From assembly GCF_000768695.1 (NCBI RefSeq), contig NZ_AVPL01000038.1, positions 1 through 35,516 of the forward strand: a DNA stretch of 35,516 bases. The letters are read 5' to 3'. Each line of letters opens with the position of its first letter. Positions within the stretch are counted from its first letter, which is position 1. A program made the position numbers and the translations under genes. Of this stretch, positions 1 through 6,618 are shown in pieces. The notes beneath the pieces were generated by a model that ran no database searches, was not told the DNA's origin, and saw only the letters and a list, made by a program, of their open reading frames with translations. This stretch comes from Knoellia aerolata DSM 18566 (lineage in GTDB: Bacteria > Actinomycetota > Actinomycetes > Actinomycetales > Dermatophilaceae).

Positions 1-1
1 G

Positions 2-535
2 GCCCTGACCCCCGACGAGCCGTACCTTCGCCACGTCCCGGTCGTCGTGGCGGGTGCGATCCTCGCGATGTTCCTTCACCAGATCATGCGCCGGGACGGG
101 CGGCCCCGGCTCACCCAGTCCGTGGCCGTGGGCGCCGCCGGCATCGGCATCGCGGTCATCGGTGCGGCGTGGGTGCCGCTGGGGCGCACCTTGGGGGGCC
201 GTGACGTCGTCGTCGTCGTGGCGGTCGCCCTCGCCCTGTCGGCGCTGGCCGACCTCGCCGCGCCCAGCGACCGTGCCCGCCCCTGGATGCTGCCCGCCGC
301 TCTCGTGCTCGGCCTCGCGGCCGGGGGCGTGAGCGGCCTCCTCGTCGAGGAGGTGGGGGTGTTCGCGGGCGTCCTCCTCGGGCTCGTCGCCGCGGGGCTC
401 GCGCACGTCATGCGCCGGGTGCTGTGCGTCCTCTCACCCATCCGCGGGCTGCGCGGACAGGTCACCGCCGCCGCGGCGTCCGTGCTCGTCACGGGTGTCC
501 CGGTCTCGATCCTCGCGACGATCTTCGTCGGCTGA
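2..535 (+). CDS. Membrane protein, 5'-truncated by window edge
   Basis: The reading frame is open from base 2, so the gene begins before the window. About 177 residues are visible. An internal GTG at 47 is possible but in-frame coding continues upstream of it. The protein has four or five hydrophobic stretches rich in Val, Ala, Gly and Leu, separated by short Arg-rich loops (for example the Arg-Arg turn near the segment encoded at 410-420), as in an integral membrane protein with positive-inside loops. I do not recognise the family and assign no function. It ends with TGA at 533-535 and converges on the next gene, separated by a GC-rich hairpin. Confidence 0.7.
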   Translation, partial: ALTPDEPYLRHVPVVVAGAILAMFLHQIMRRDGRPRLTQSVAVGAAGIGIAVIGAAWVPLGRTLGGRDVVVVVAVALALSALADLAAPSDRARPWMLPAALVLGLAAGGVSGLLVEEVGVFAGVLLGLVAAGLAHVMRRVLCVLSPIRGLRGQVTAAAASVLVTGVPVSILATIFVG

Positions 536-543
536 GCGGCGCG

Positions 544-569
544 CCGCGCCGCGGCGCTTCGCGGCGCGG
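544..569. terminator. Bidirectional hairpin between convergent genes
   Basis: A perfect 10-bp stem (CCGCGCCGCG at 544-553 pairing with 560-569) with a 6-base loop lies between the stops of two convergent genes. There is no T tract, which is usual for actinobacterial stem-only terminators. Confidence 0.6.
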
Positions 570-587
570 TCCGACGCGGCCCGGCTC

Positions 588-959
588 TCAGCCCAGGACG
601 ACGAGCAGGCTCAGTGCCGCGAGCACGACCGTCACCGGCACCATCACCCGGCGTTCGGACTCGCTCCGCGAGGCGGCGTTGAGACCGATCCCGAGCACGA
701 AGTAGGCGAGGACCACCCACATGCCCACCCTGGAGAAGCGGTCCGGGAGGACGTCCACCGCCCCGGTGCGGTCGAGGGCGAGCACGGCGATGAGGACGTA
801 GGTCGCGATCCCGAGGGCGCTCCCGACTCGCAGCCCCGTGGGGAGCACGCGGTGCTGACCGCCCCACGCGAACCGTCCCAGCGGCGCGCCCAGGGCGAGG
901 GCGAGCTGGAAGAGCGCCAGCAGGACGAGCAGGACGGTGAGGAGCACGGCAGCGGTCAC
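588..959 (-). CDS. Small four-helix membrane protein, conserved hypothetical
   Basis: A 123-residue protein with four predicted transmembrane helices (about residues 3-25, 45-65, 75-95 and 105-122). A WGGQHRVLP motif follows the first helix, and I recall it from a small family of uncharacterised bacterial membrane proteins. The function is unknown. The start is GTG at 959. On the coding strand TAGGCT sits exactly 6 bases upstream, matching the leaderless promoter pattern used throughout this window. The IS481-family element is inserted 14 bases upstream of the start, so the -10 survives in the target duplication but the native -35 region has been replaced by IS sequence. Expression may therefore be altered or IS-driven. 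Confidence 0.75.
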   Translation of the reverse strand: MTAAVLLTVLLVLLALFQLALALGAPLGRFAWGGQHRVLPTGLRVGSALGIATYVLIAVLALDRTGAVDVLPDRFSRVGMWVVLAYFVLGIGLNAASRSESERRVMVPVTVVLAALSLLVVLG

Positions 960-965
960 GGCCAG

Positions 966-971
966 AGCCTA
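966..971 (-). promoter_or_regulatory. -10 element TAGGCT bisected by the IS target duplication
   Basis: TAGGCT on the minus strand, 6 bases before the GTG at 959. Its first four bases lie in the CCTAGG duplication beside the IS end. Confidence 0.55.
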
Positions 972-973
972 GG
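968..973. repeat. IS target-site duplication, left copy
   Basis: CCTAGG abuts the left IS end and is repeated exactly at 2049-2054. Bordetella IS481 is known to duplicate 6-bp NCTAGN targets, and this fits. Confidence 0.85.
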
Positions 974-1000
974 TGTACCCGGCCATCACGTTGGTGACAG
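974..1000 (+). repeat. IS left terminal inverted repeat
   Basis: Starts TGTACCCGGCCAT and matches the right end at 23 of 27 positions. The transposase stop codon (986-988) lies inside it. Confidence 0.85.
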
Positions 1001-1945
1001 GCGGCTGATCGGCGGGTGACCTCCGAGGGCGCTGTGGCGTCGTTCAGTGTTGTAGTGCTCGATCCATGGTGCAAGAGCGGCGGCTCGGGCGGCGTTGCTG
1101 GTGAAGACCTGCCGGTAGGCCCACTCGGTGGCCAGGGTTCGGTTCAGGCGTTCCACCTTGCCGTTCTGCCACGGGCAGTGGGGCCGGATGAACTTCTGTG
1201 TGATGTCGAGTTCGGCGCACACCCGCTTGATGTCGTTGGACTTGCGGTAGGCCAAGGCGTTGTCTGTCAGTAACCGCTCGATACGGCAGATGCCCTTGGC
1301 GCGGAGGTAGGCCGCGGCGCGTTCGAGGAAGGCCGCGCAGGTGGGGCCGCTCTCGTCGGGCAGGATCTCGGAGTAGGCCAGGCGTGAGTGGTCGTCGACG
1401 AGGGAGTGGACGTAGTCGTAGCCGATCCCCCGGCCGCGGACTGCTTCGCTTCGGCCGTGGGCTCGCCAGCCGCCGCCGTCGGGGATGCGACCGAGTTTCT
1501 TGACGTCCATGTGCACCAGCTCGCCGGGCCGCTCCCGCTCGTAGCGGATGGTGGTGAGCTTGGAGGAGCGGATGACCTCACCGGTCATCGGGTCGCAGTC
1601 GCGCAGGTAGGGCACACCGTGCCGTCGAAGGATCCTCGACACGGTGCGTGGGGCAACCCCGACCTTCGGGCCCAGGACATCGGGTCCGTCGCGATGCTCG
1701 TCACGAGCGGTCAGAACCCTCTGCTCGAGTTCCGCGCTGGTGCGGGTGGGCATGGTGCGCGGACGTGAGGACCGTGTCACCAAACCGGCCTCACCTTCAA
1801 TGGCGTAGCGGTCGATCCAGGTCTTCACGCACTTGCGGGACACACCCATTGCGGACGCGATGTGGGCCTGGGCCCAGCCGGCCTGGTGGCGTTGAACGAT
1901 CAGCAGCCGACCATTGACGGTGAGCCGGGCATTACGGTGGAACAC
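986..1945 (-). CDS. IS481-family DDE transposase
   Basis: A 319-residue transposase. Residues about 10-60 form a helix-turn-helix (GWAQAHIASAMGVSRKCVKTW), residues 70-125 a second winged region, and residues 140-310 an RNase H-like integrase core. The apparent catalytic triad is D147 (VHMDV), D228 (LLTDNA) and E265 (NGKVERLNRT). An open frame extends upstream to an ATG at 1990. I prefer GTG at 1945 because a strong GGAGG Shine-Dalgarno lies 5 bases before it and because the family usually begins a few residues before this point. The frame is intact, with no premature stop. Translation seems guarded by an inverted repeat that covers the Shine-Dalgarno and start. Confidence 0.9.
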   Translation of the reverse strand: MFHRNARLTVNGRLLIVQRHQAGWAQAHIASAMGVSRKCVKTWIDRYAIEGEAGLVTRSSRPRTMPTRTSAELEQRVLTARDEHRDGPDVLGPKVGVAPRTVSRILRRHGVPYLRDCDPMTGEVIRSSKLTTIRYERERPGELVHMDVKKLGRIPDGGGWRAHGRSEAVRGRGIGYDYVHSLVDDHSRLAYSEILPDESGPTCAAFLERAAAYLRAKGICRIERLLTDNALAYRKSNDIKRVCAELDITQKFIRPHCPWQNGKVERLNRTLATEWAYRQVFTSNAARAAALAPWIEHYNTERRHSALGGHPPISRLSPT

Positions 1946-2004
1946 GAGAACCTCCGGGTGGACGTGGGCCTTAGACAAGCCACATCCCATTCGGAGGTTC
2001 TCGT
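1944..2004 (-). promoter_or_regulatory. Translation-masking hairpin at the transposase start
   Basis: A perfect 13-base inverted repeat: 1944-1956 (containing the Shine-Dalgarno and most of the GTG start) and 1992-2004. RNA entering from outside the IS would carry both arms and hide the start. RNA initiated near 1977 would lack the distal arm. Confidence 0.55.
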
Positions 2005-2012
2005 TCGTTCAA
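1984..2012 (-). promoter_or_regulatory. Putative transposase promoter
   Basis: On the minus strand, TTGAAC (2012-2007) and TGGGAT (1989-1984) are separated by 17 bases. This predicts a transcription start near 1977, inside the hairpin loop and before the transposase Shine-Dalgarno. Confidence 0.45.
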
Positions 2013-2021
2013 GCAGGCGCG

Positions 2022-2048
2022 CTGCTACCAACCTCATGGCCGGGTACA
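2022..2048 (-). repeat. IS right terminal inverted repeat
   Basis: Read on the minus strand it starts TGTACCCGGCCAT, as does the left end. Confidence 0.85.
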
Positions 2049-2054
2049 CCTAGG
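2049..2054. repeat. IS target-site duplication, right copy
   Basis: CCTAGG, identical to 968-973. Confidence 0.85.
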
Positions 2055-2086
2055 AGCGGCCCGGCTGGCGGCCGGTCGCGGGCGGG

Positions 2087-2455
2087 TCAGTAGACGATCG
2101 CCTGCACGTCCGCGCGGAGGATCTCCTCGACGTATGCCGCCGCGCCCCGGATCGTCGCGGGCTCCAGGAGGTCGTCGGGGCCGATCTGTCGTCGGGCGGC
2201 GCACTGGCCGCAGACCGTGACGGTGGCGCCGACGAGCAGGGCGTCGCGGAGGTCGGCGAGGGGGGCGCCGTGGGGCAGGTCGAGCTCCTCGGCGCGGCCG
2301 GGCACGGCGAGCCAGATGGCCTCGCCGGTGAGCCACAGGCTGACCTCCGCCCCGGCGGCGAGCGCGGTGGTGGCGACGGTGAGGCCCTGGTTGAGGCGCT
2401 CGAGCTCCTCGGCGCCGCAGGTGATCTTGACGACGAGCGGCCGGATGCTGGTCAT
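2087..2455 (-). CDS. DsrE/DsrF-like family protein
   Basis: A 122-residue protein resembling the DsrE-like fold (small alpha/beta sulfur-transfer-related proteins): an N-terminal strand LVVKITCGAEE, an amphipathic helix over residues about 15-33 (LNQGLTVATTALAAGAEVSLWLTGEA), and a VTVCGQCAARR segment near residue 82. That segment places two Cys in a CxxC arrangement where DsrE-type proteins often have a reactive Cys. The substrate is unknown. It starts with ATG at 2455, back-to-back with the nitrobindin-like gene, leaving 35 bases for both promoters. Before the IS arrived it lay directly upstream of the small membrane gene and was probably co-oriented with it. Confidence 0.75.
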   Translation of the reverse strand: MTSIRPLVVKITCGAEELERLNQGLTVATTALAAGAEVSLWLTGEAIWLAVPGRAEELDLPHGAPLADLRDALLVGATVTVCGQCAARRQIGPDDLLEPATIRGAAAYVEEILRADVQAIVY

Positions 2456-2477
2456 GGGTGCTCCCTTCGGGAGCCAC

Positions 2478-2483
2478 TACGAT
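2478..2483 (+). promoter_or_regulatory. -10 element TACGAT
   Basis: TACGAT lies 7 bases before the GTG at 2491, indicating leaderless transcription of the nitrobindin-like gene. Confidence 0.5.
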
Positions 2484-2490
2484 CCCACTC

Positions 2491-3000
2491 GTGGCCTTCC
2501 ATCTCGACACCAACCTCCCGTCCGAGCTCGCCCCCCTCGCCTGGCTCGTCGGCAAGTGGGCCGGGGCCGGCGTCGTCGGCTACCCGACGATCGAGTCCGC
2601 CAACTTCGGCCAGGAGATCACCTGCTCGCACGACGGCCGCCCGTTCCTCGCGTGGCACAGCCGGACCTGGCTGCTCGACGACGCGGGGGAGAAGGTCCGC
2701 CCGCTCGCGACCGAGGTCGGCTTCTGGCGCCCGGTGCCCGAGGCCGAGGACGGCACCAACGTCGAGCTGCTGCTCACCCACCCGACGGGCTTCGTGGAGA
2801 TGTATGCCGGGCACGCCCAGCCGGCCAAGGTCGAGCTCCGCACGGACGGCGTGATGCGCAGCCCGCACGCCAAGGAGTACACCGCGGCCCACCGCATGTA
2901 CGGCTACGTCCAGTCCAACCTCATGTGGGCGATGGACATGGCGGCGATGGGCCAGCGGCTCCAGTCGCACGTCTCCGCCGAGCTCAAGCGCGTCGAGTAG
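2491..3000 (+). CDS. Nitrobindin-like heme-binding beta-barrel protein (FABP-like, DUF1794)
   Basis: A 169-residue protein of the nitrobindin/THAP4-like family, which folds as a small beta-barrel that binds ferric heme and handles NO or peroxynitrite in characterised members. Evidence is the family signature GxWxGxG (GKWAGAG, residues 21-27), followed by a YPTIE segment, alternating strand-like stretches through residue 130, and a C-terminal His160 where I recall the proximal heme ligand in mycobacterial nitrobindin. The start is GTG at 2491 rather than the upstream ATG at 2458, because TACGAT sits 7 bases before it and family proteins start near this point. Confidence 0.85.
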   Translation: MAFHLDTNLPSELAPLAWLVGKWAGAGVVGYPTIESANFGQEITCSHDGRPFLAWHSRTWLLDDAGEKVRPLATEVGFWRPVPEAEDGTNVELLLTHPTGFVEMYAGHAQPAKVELRTDGVMRSPHAKEYTAAHRMYGYVQSNLMWAMDMAAMGQRLQSHVSAELKRVE

Positions 3001-3027
3001 CCCCAGCCCCCGCACCTCGGCGGGTCG

Positions 3028-4056
3028 TCAGGGGATGACGGAGACGTCGGCGTACTCGTCCATCGTGTCCGTGCGCAGGGCCTTGCCCAGGGCGGCGATG
3101 CCGGACTCGTCGAGGATCTCGATCGAGCCGCCGTTCGGCGCGGTGCCGAAGCCGGTGAAGGGCGCCGTGACGAAGACGACGTCGCCGCTGCGGACGCCGC
3201 GCAGCGCGAAGGCCTCGCTGCGCATCGTCGCGACGGACAGGCCCTTGTCGACGACGAGGTTGTCGGTCGCCGCGTCGACGAACCGGGTCAGCCTGATCGG
3301 GTTGGTGACGACGTCGACGCTGATCGCCTTGAGCATGAGCGCCTTGATGAAGGCCTGCTGGCGGCGCCCGCGGGAGATGTCGCCCTCGGAGAGCTGGTAG
3401 CGCTCGCGCACGAACGCCAGCGCCTGCTCACCGTTGAGGTCGTTGAACCCCTCCCTGATGGCGAAGGCGCCCTCGTTGCTGGCCTCCTCCGCGTAGACGC
3501 GGACACCACCGACGGCGTCGGTCATCGCGCGGAAGCCCTCGAAGTCGGTCTTGGCGACGTGGTCGATCTTGACGCCGAGCAGGTTCTGCAAGGTGCTGAC
3601 GAGCAGGGGCGCCCCCCCATAGGCGTACGCGGCGTTGATCTTGTCCTTGCTGCGGCCGGGGATCGGGACGTAGAGGTCACGCGGGAAGTGGATGAGCTGC
3701 ACCGCGCTCTTGTCCTCGGGCACGTGCGCGAGGACGATGACGTCCGAGCGGCTGGCCGTCTCACCGGGCCGCGCGTCGGAGCCGATGATGAGGTAGTTCT
3801 TGCCCACCTCCGCCTGGGGGATCGCGACGGTCGTCCCGTCGGGCAGGGTGGCCGACGGCGCCGCCTTGGGGAGGAGCTCCTCCTGGGTGATGTTGCCCGA
3901 CACCTTCTGGTTGAGGAAGACGACGAACCCGCCCACCGCGACCAGGACGAGCGCGACGAGCGCGGCGATGAACGTGAGAATGCGCCGCCCCGTCCGCGAC
4001 TTCTTCTTGGGGGCGGTGATGGGGCGGCTGTCCTCGTCCGGGAACACGTCTAGCAC
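3028..4056 (-). CDS. LytR-CpsA-Psr (LCP) family cell-wall ligase
   Basis: A 342-residue membrane-anchored protein. A basic cytoplasmic tail (PKKKSRTGRR, residues 16-25) precedes one transmembrane helix at about residues 27-49, followed by an extracellular LCP domain at about 85-260. Visible LCP hallmarks are LIIGSDARPGE, SRSDVIVLAHV, the HFPRDLYVPIPG segment with conserved Arg and Asp, KINAAYAYGG, and the GFNDLNGEQALAFVRER...GDISRGRRQQ block with Arg residues that bind the polyprenyl pyrophosphate. LCP proteins transfer glycopolymers from lipid carriers to peptidoglycan. GTG start at 4056, with TAGACT 6 bases upstream. It converges on the nitrobindin-like gene. Confidence 0.9.
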   Translation of the reverse strand: MLDVFPDEDSRPITAPKKKSRTGRRILTFIAALVALVLVAVGGFVVFLNQKVSGNITQEELLPKAAPSATLPDGTTVAIPQAEVGKNYLIIGSDARPGETASRSDVIVLAHVPEDKSAVQLIHFPRDLYVPIPGRSKDKINAAYAYGGAPLLVSTLQNLLGVKIDHVAKTDFEGFRAMTDAVGGVRVYAEEASNEGAFAIREGFNDLNGEQALAFVRERYQLSEGDISRGRRQQAFIKALMLKAISVDVVTNPIRLTRFVDAATDNLVVDKGLSVATMRSEAFALRGVRSGDVVFVTAPFTGFGTAPNGGSIEILDESGIAALGKALRTDTMDEYADVSVIP

Positions 4057-4062
4057 GCGGTC

Positions 4063-4068
4063 AGTCTA
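4063..4068 (-). promoter_or_regulatory. -10 element TAGACT for the LCP gene
   Basis: TAGACT on the minus strand, 6 bases before the GTG at 4056, forming a CTAG with the preceding base. Confidence 0.55.
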
Positions 4069-4101
4069 GGTGGCCGATTCTTCGACCAAGGGCGACCGGC
4101 A

Positions 4102-4107
4102 TACATT
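4102..4107 (+). promoter_or_regulatory. -10 element TACATT for the fur-family gene
   Basis: TACATT lies 6 bases before the GTG at 4114. It overlaps one copy of the GGCATAC heptamer (4098-4104). Confidence 0.5.
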
Positions 4108-4113
4108 GGAGTG

Positions 4114-4533
4114 GTGAGTGACCTCGGCACCCGGCTCCGCGCCGCCGGCAGGCGGCTCACGCCCCAGCGCCAGCAGGTTCTCGCCGCGGTCGAGACGCTC
4201 GGCCACGCCACGCCGGAGCAGATCGTCGACACCGTGTCGGCGAGCGGCGCCCCGCCGATGGCGCTCTCGACCGTCTACCGCTCGCTCGAGGCGCTCCAGG
4301 AGCTCGGCCTCGTGAGCCACACGCACGTCGACCACCGTGTCCCGAGCTACCACCTCACCACCCACGCCACCCACGTCCACGTCGTCTGCCGCGAGTGCGG
4401 CTCCGTCGAGGAGGCGCCGACGAGCGTGGCCGACGACCTCGTCGCCCGCCTCGACGACCGGCTCGGCTTCGACGCCGACGTCACCCATGCCGCCATCCAC
4501 GGCCTCTGCCGCACCTGCAGGAAGCAGCCATGA
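4114..4533 (+). CDS. Fur-family metal-responsive transcriptional regulator
   Basis: A protein of about 139 residues with an N-terminal winged helix (RLTPQRQQVLAAVE through STVYRSLEALQELGLV, residues about 14-68) and a C-terminal dimerisation/metal domain. The metal domain has a His-rich stretch (THATHVHVVC), CREC at about 93-96 and CRTC near the C-terminus, giving the paired CxxC structural Zn site of Fur/Zur proteins. The sensed metal (iron, zinc or other) cannot be read from the sequence. GTG at 4111 and 4114 are in frame; 4114 fits the 6-base spacing from TACATT. The stop overlaps the ygfZ start (ATGA), so the two are translationally coupled. Confidence 0.88.
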   Translation: MSDLGTRLRAAGRRLTPQRQQVLAAVETLGHATPEQIVDTVSASGAPPMALSTVYRSLEALQELGLVSHTHVDHRVPSYHLTTHATHVHVVCRECGSVEEAPTSVADDLVARLDDRLGFDADVTHAAIHGLCRTCRKQP

Positions 4534-5564
4534 CCGACACCACGACAGCCCTTCCCTCCTCACCGCTCCTCGGTCGCCCCGGCGCCGTCGCGGGTGACGG
4601 CGCCGACGCGGGGGTCGCGGCCCACTACGGCGACCCCAACCGGGAGCAGCGCCTCCTCGAGGAGGGCCTGGCCGTCGTCGACCTGTCGCACCGGGGTGTC
4701 GTCCGTGTCTCGGGTGCCGACCGCCTCACCTGGCTGCACTCGATGACGTCGCAGCACCTCTCCGCGCTCGCGCCGAGGCAGTCCGCCGAGTCGCTCGTCC
4801 TCTCGCCCAAGGGCCACGTCGAGCACGCCCTCCACGTCGTCGACGACGGGGAGTCCACGTGGATCACGGTCGAACCCGGCACCGCGCCGGCCCTCGTGTC
4901 CTGGCTGGAGTCGATGCGCTTCATGCTGCGGGTCGAGGTCTCCGACCTCACGGAGGCGTATGCCGTCCTCGGCGAGCCGATCTCGGCCGCCAGTGCCGAG
5001 GGTGAGCCCCTCGCGTGGGTCGACCCGTGGCCCGCGCTCGTCGGCGACACCGCGGCATACGGTCCGGAGACGGGGCACCCGGGGGAGTCGCGACGCTGGC
5101 GCGAGCTCATCGTCGCCCGCGCGGACCTCGAGTCCGCCGTCGGGGACCGGCCGCTCGCCGGGACGTGGGCCGCCGAGGCGCTGCGGGTGGCGGCGTGGCG
5201 TCCCCGGCTCGGGTTCGAGACCGACCACCGCACCATCGCGCACGAGGTCGACTGGCTGCGCACCGCCGTCCACCTGCACAAGGGCTGCTACCGCGGTCAG
5301 GAGACCATCGCGCGGGTGCACAACCTCGGTCGCCCGCCGCGTCGCATCGTCTTCCTCCACCTCGACGGCTCGGGGCACCTGCTGCCGGTCGCGGGCTCGG
5401 CGCTCACCCTCGACGGACGCGAGGTCGGCCGGCTCACGACCGTGGCGCGCCACCACGTCGACGGACCGATCGCGCTGGCCGTGATCAAGCGCAACACCCC
5501 GGTCGACGCCGTTCTTGTGTCCGAGGGTGTCGCGGGGGCGCAAACCGTCGTCGTCACCCCCTGA
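4530..5564 (+). CDS. ygfZ: YgfZ/GcvT-like folate-binding protein
   Basis: A 344-residue folate-binding protein of the YgfZ (IBA57) family, which helps assemble or repair certain iron-sulfur enzymes. The diagnostic motif KGCYRGQE is at residues 251-258. The N-terminal GcvT-like part includes VVDLSHRGVVRVSGADRLTWLHS, and the C-terminal barrel includes a PVAGSALTLDGREVGRLTT stretch. The ATG at 4530 overlaps the fur-family stop by 4 bases; a longer open frame upstream is a shadow of that gene. Co-transcription with a metal regulator fits an iron-sulfur role. Confidence 0.9.
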   Translation: MTDTTTALPSSPLLGRPGAVAGDGADAGVAAHYGDPNREQRLLEEGLAVVDLSHRGVVRVSGADRLTWLHSMTSQHLSALAPRQSAESLVLSPKGHVEHALHVVDDGESTWITVEPGTAPALVSWLESMRFMLRVEVSDLTEAYAVLGEPISAASAEGEPLAWVDPWPALVGDTAAYGPETGHPGESRRWRELIVARADLESAVGDRPLAGTWAAEALRVAAWRPRLGFETDHRTIAHEVDWLRTAVHLHKGCYRGQETIARVHNLGRPPRRIVFLHLDGSGHLLPVAGSALTLDGREVGRLTTVARHHVDGPIALAVIKRNTPVDAVLVSEGVAGAQTVVVTP

Positions 5565-5614
5565 CCGCCGGAGGATCTGCGGCCACCGGGTCCTTGGCGT
5601 CCCGATCGTCCTGA

Positions 5615-5620
5615 CAGACT
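5615..5620 (+). promoter_or_regulatory. -10-like element CAGACT
   Basis: CAGACT lies 7 bases before the ATG at 5628. The same TGACAGACTG context precedes mshA. Confidence 0.35.
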
Positions 5621-5627
5621 GGCGCCC

Positions 5628-6470
5628 ATGGCCACCGCAGCGTCCGCGACCCTGATCACCGTCGCCCCCACGGGGGCCGAGCACGCCAAGGGCGACCTGC
5701 CGCAGCTCCCCACGACGCTGGAGGAGCTCGTCGAGACGGCGCGCGCCTGCGAAGAGGCGGGCGCGGCGCTCATCCACCTCCACATCCGCGACGGCGAGCA
5801 CCGTCCGACCCTCGATGCCGGGCGGCTGCGTGCCGCGGTCGACGCGATCCGCTCCGAGACCGACCTCGTCGTCCAGCTGTCGACCGGCGGGTCCGTCCAC
5901 GACCCGCTCGAGCAGCGGCTCACCGTGCTCGACGCCGAGCCGGACTCGTGCAGCCTCACCTGCGGCACGACGAACTTCGGCGACGACGTCTTCCTCAACC
6001 CGTGGGGGTTCATGTCCGACCTCTACGTCCAGGCCCAGGAGCGTGAGGTCGTGCCCGAGTTCGAGCTCTTCGAGCTCGGTCACGTCCACGCCCTGCGTCG
6101 GCTCATCGACACGCACGGGCTGCCGTTCGGCGGCAAGGTGCACGTCGACTTCGTCCTCGGGGTGCCGGGCGCGATGCCGGGGACCGCTGCCGCGCTGCTG
6201 GCCGGCGTCGCGATGCTGCCCGGCGAGGTGACCTCCTGGTCGGCCACCGGGATCGGGCGCACCCACCTGCCGGTGCTCGCTGCGGCGCTGTCCGCCGGGG
6301 GTCACCTCAGGGTCGGCATGGAGGACAACGTCGTCTTCGCCCGCGGCCAGGAGGTGCGGCACAACGCCGAGCTCGTGGCGCGGGCCGCCGAGCTGGCGAC
6401 GACGATGCAGCGCCCGCCGATGTCGACCACTCAGGCCCGCGACCTCCTCGGCATCAAGCCCCGCCCCTGA
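5628..6470 (+). CDS. BKACE family (DUF849) beta-keto acid cleavage enzyme
   Basis: A 280-residue TIM-barrel enzyme of the BKACE family, whose founding member Kce cleaves 3-keto-5-aminohexanoate with acetyl-CoA. Evidence is the N-terminal ITVAPTGAEH strand, the metal-binding HxH in LIHLHIRD (residues about 49-56), VQLSTGG, the central FELFELGHV and VDFVLGVPGA segments, and the C-terminal VGMEDNV with a conserved Glu. The substrate cannot be predicted; family members accept varied beta-keto acids. It stands alone, with no lysine-fermentation genes nearby. The 3' end runs directly into a palindromic repeat cluster that may serve as its terminator. Confidence 0.85.
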   Translation: MATAASATLITVAPTGAEHAKGDLPQLPTTLEELVETARACEEAGAALIHLHIRDGEHRPTLDAGRLRAAVDAIRSETDLVVQLSTGGSVHDPLEQRLTVLDAEPDSCSLTCGTTNFGDDVFLNPWGFMSDLYVQAQEREVVPEFELFELGHVHALRRLIDTHGLPFGGKVHVDFVLGVPGAMPGTAAALLAGVAMLPGEVTSWSATGIGRTHLPVLAAALSAGGHLRVGMEDNVVFARGQEVRHNAELVARAAELATTMQRPPMSTTQARDLLGIKPRP

Positions 6471-6473
6471 CCC

Positions 6474-6578
6474 CGACTTATTGCGCATTCCGGCCGTACG
6501 CGACCGACTTATTGCGCATTCCGTCGTACGGAATGCGCAATAAGTCGAGGTCGCGGGGCCGGAATGCGCAATAAGTCG
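6474..6578. repeat. Nested palindromic repeat cluster 1 (REP-like, four units)
   Basis: Four identical 19-base units of CGACTTATTGCGCATTCCG: direct at 6474-6492 and 6505-6523, inverted at 6529-6547 and 6560-6578. The gaps are symmetrical at 12, 5 and 12 bases. The inner pair forms a near-perfect hairpin and the outer pair encloses it. It lies between convergent genes. A related cluster is at 23281-23429. Confidence 0.9.
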
Positions 6579-6618
6579 CCCGGCCGTGGGTGATGGGTGG
6601 GGTCGGGCGGGGTGGGGG

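Larger units (their letters stand above)
974..2048 (-). mobile_element. IS481-family insertion sequence, intact, 1075 bp
   Basis: The element is bounded by imperfect terminal inverted repeats of about 27 bases (974-1000 and 2022-2048; both begin TGTACCCGGCCAT and differ at 4 positions). It is flanked by a 6-bp direct repeat, CCTAGG. It carries one intact transposase gene on the minus strand. Intact ends, duplication and ORF suggest a recent and possibly still active copy. It sits between two minus-strand genes (the DsrE-like gene and the small membrane gene) and interrupts the promoter of the latter. No second copy is present in the window. Confidence 0.93.

Noticed and set aside
968-2054. 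Composite transposon or genomic island
   Set aside because: Only one IS copy is present, and flanking genes show the same base composition and codon use as the rest of the window.
6474-6578. CRISPR array
   Set aside because: The units are both direct and inverted with spacers of 5-12 bases, unlike CRISPR repeats.
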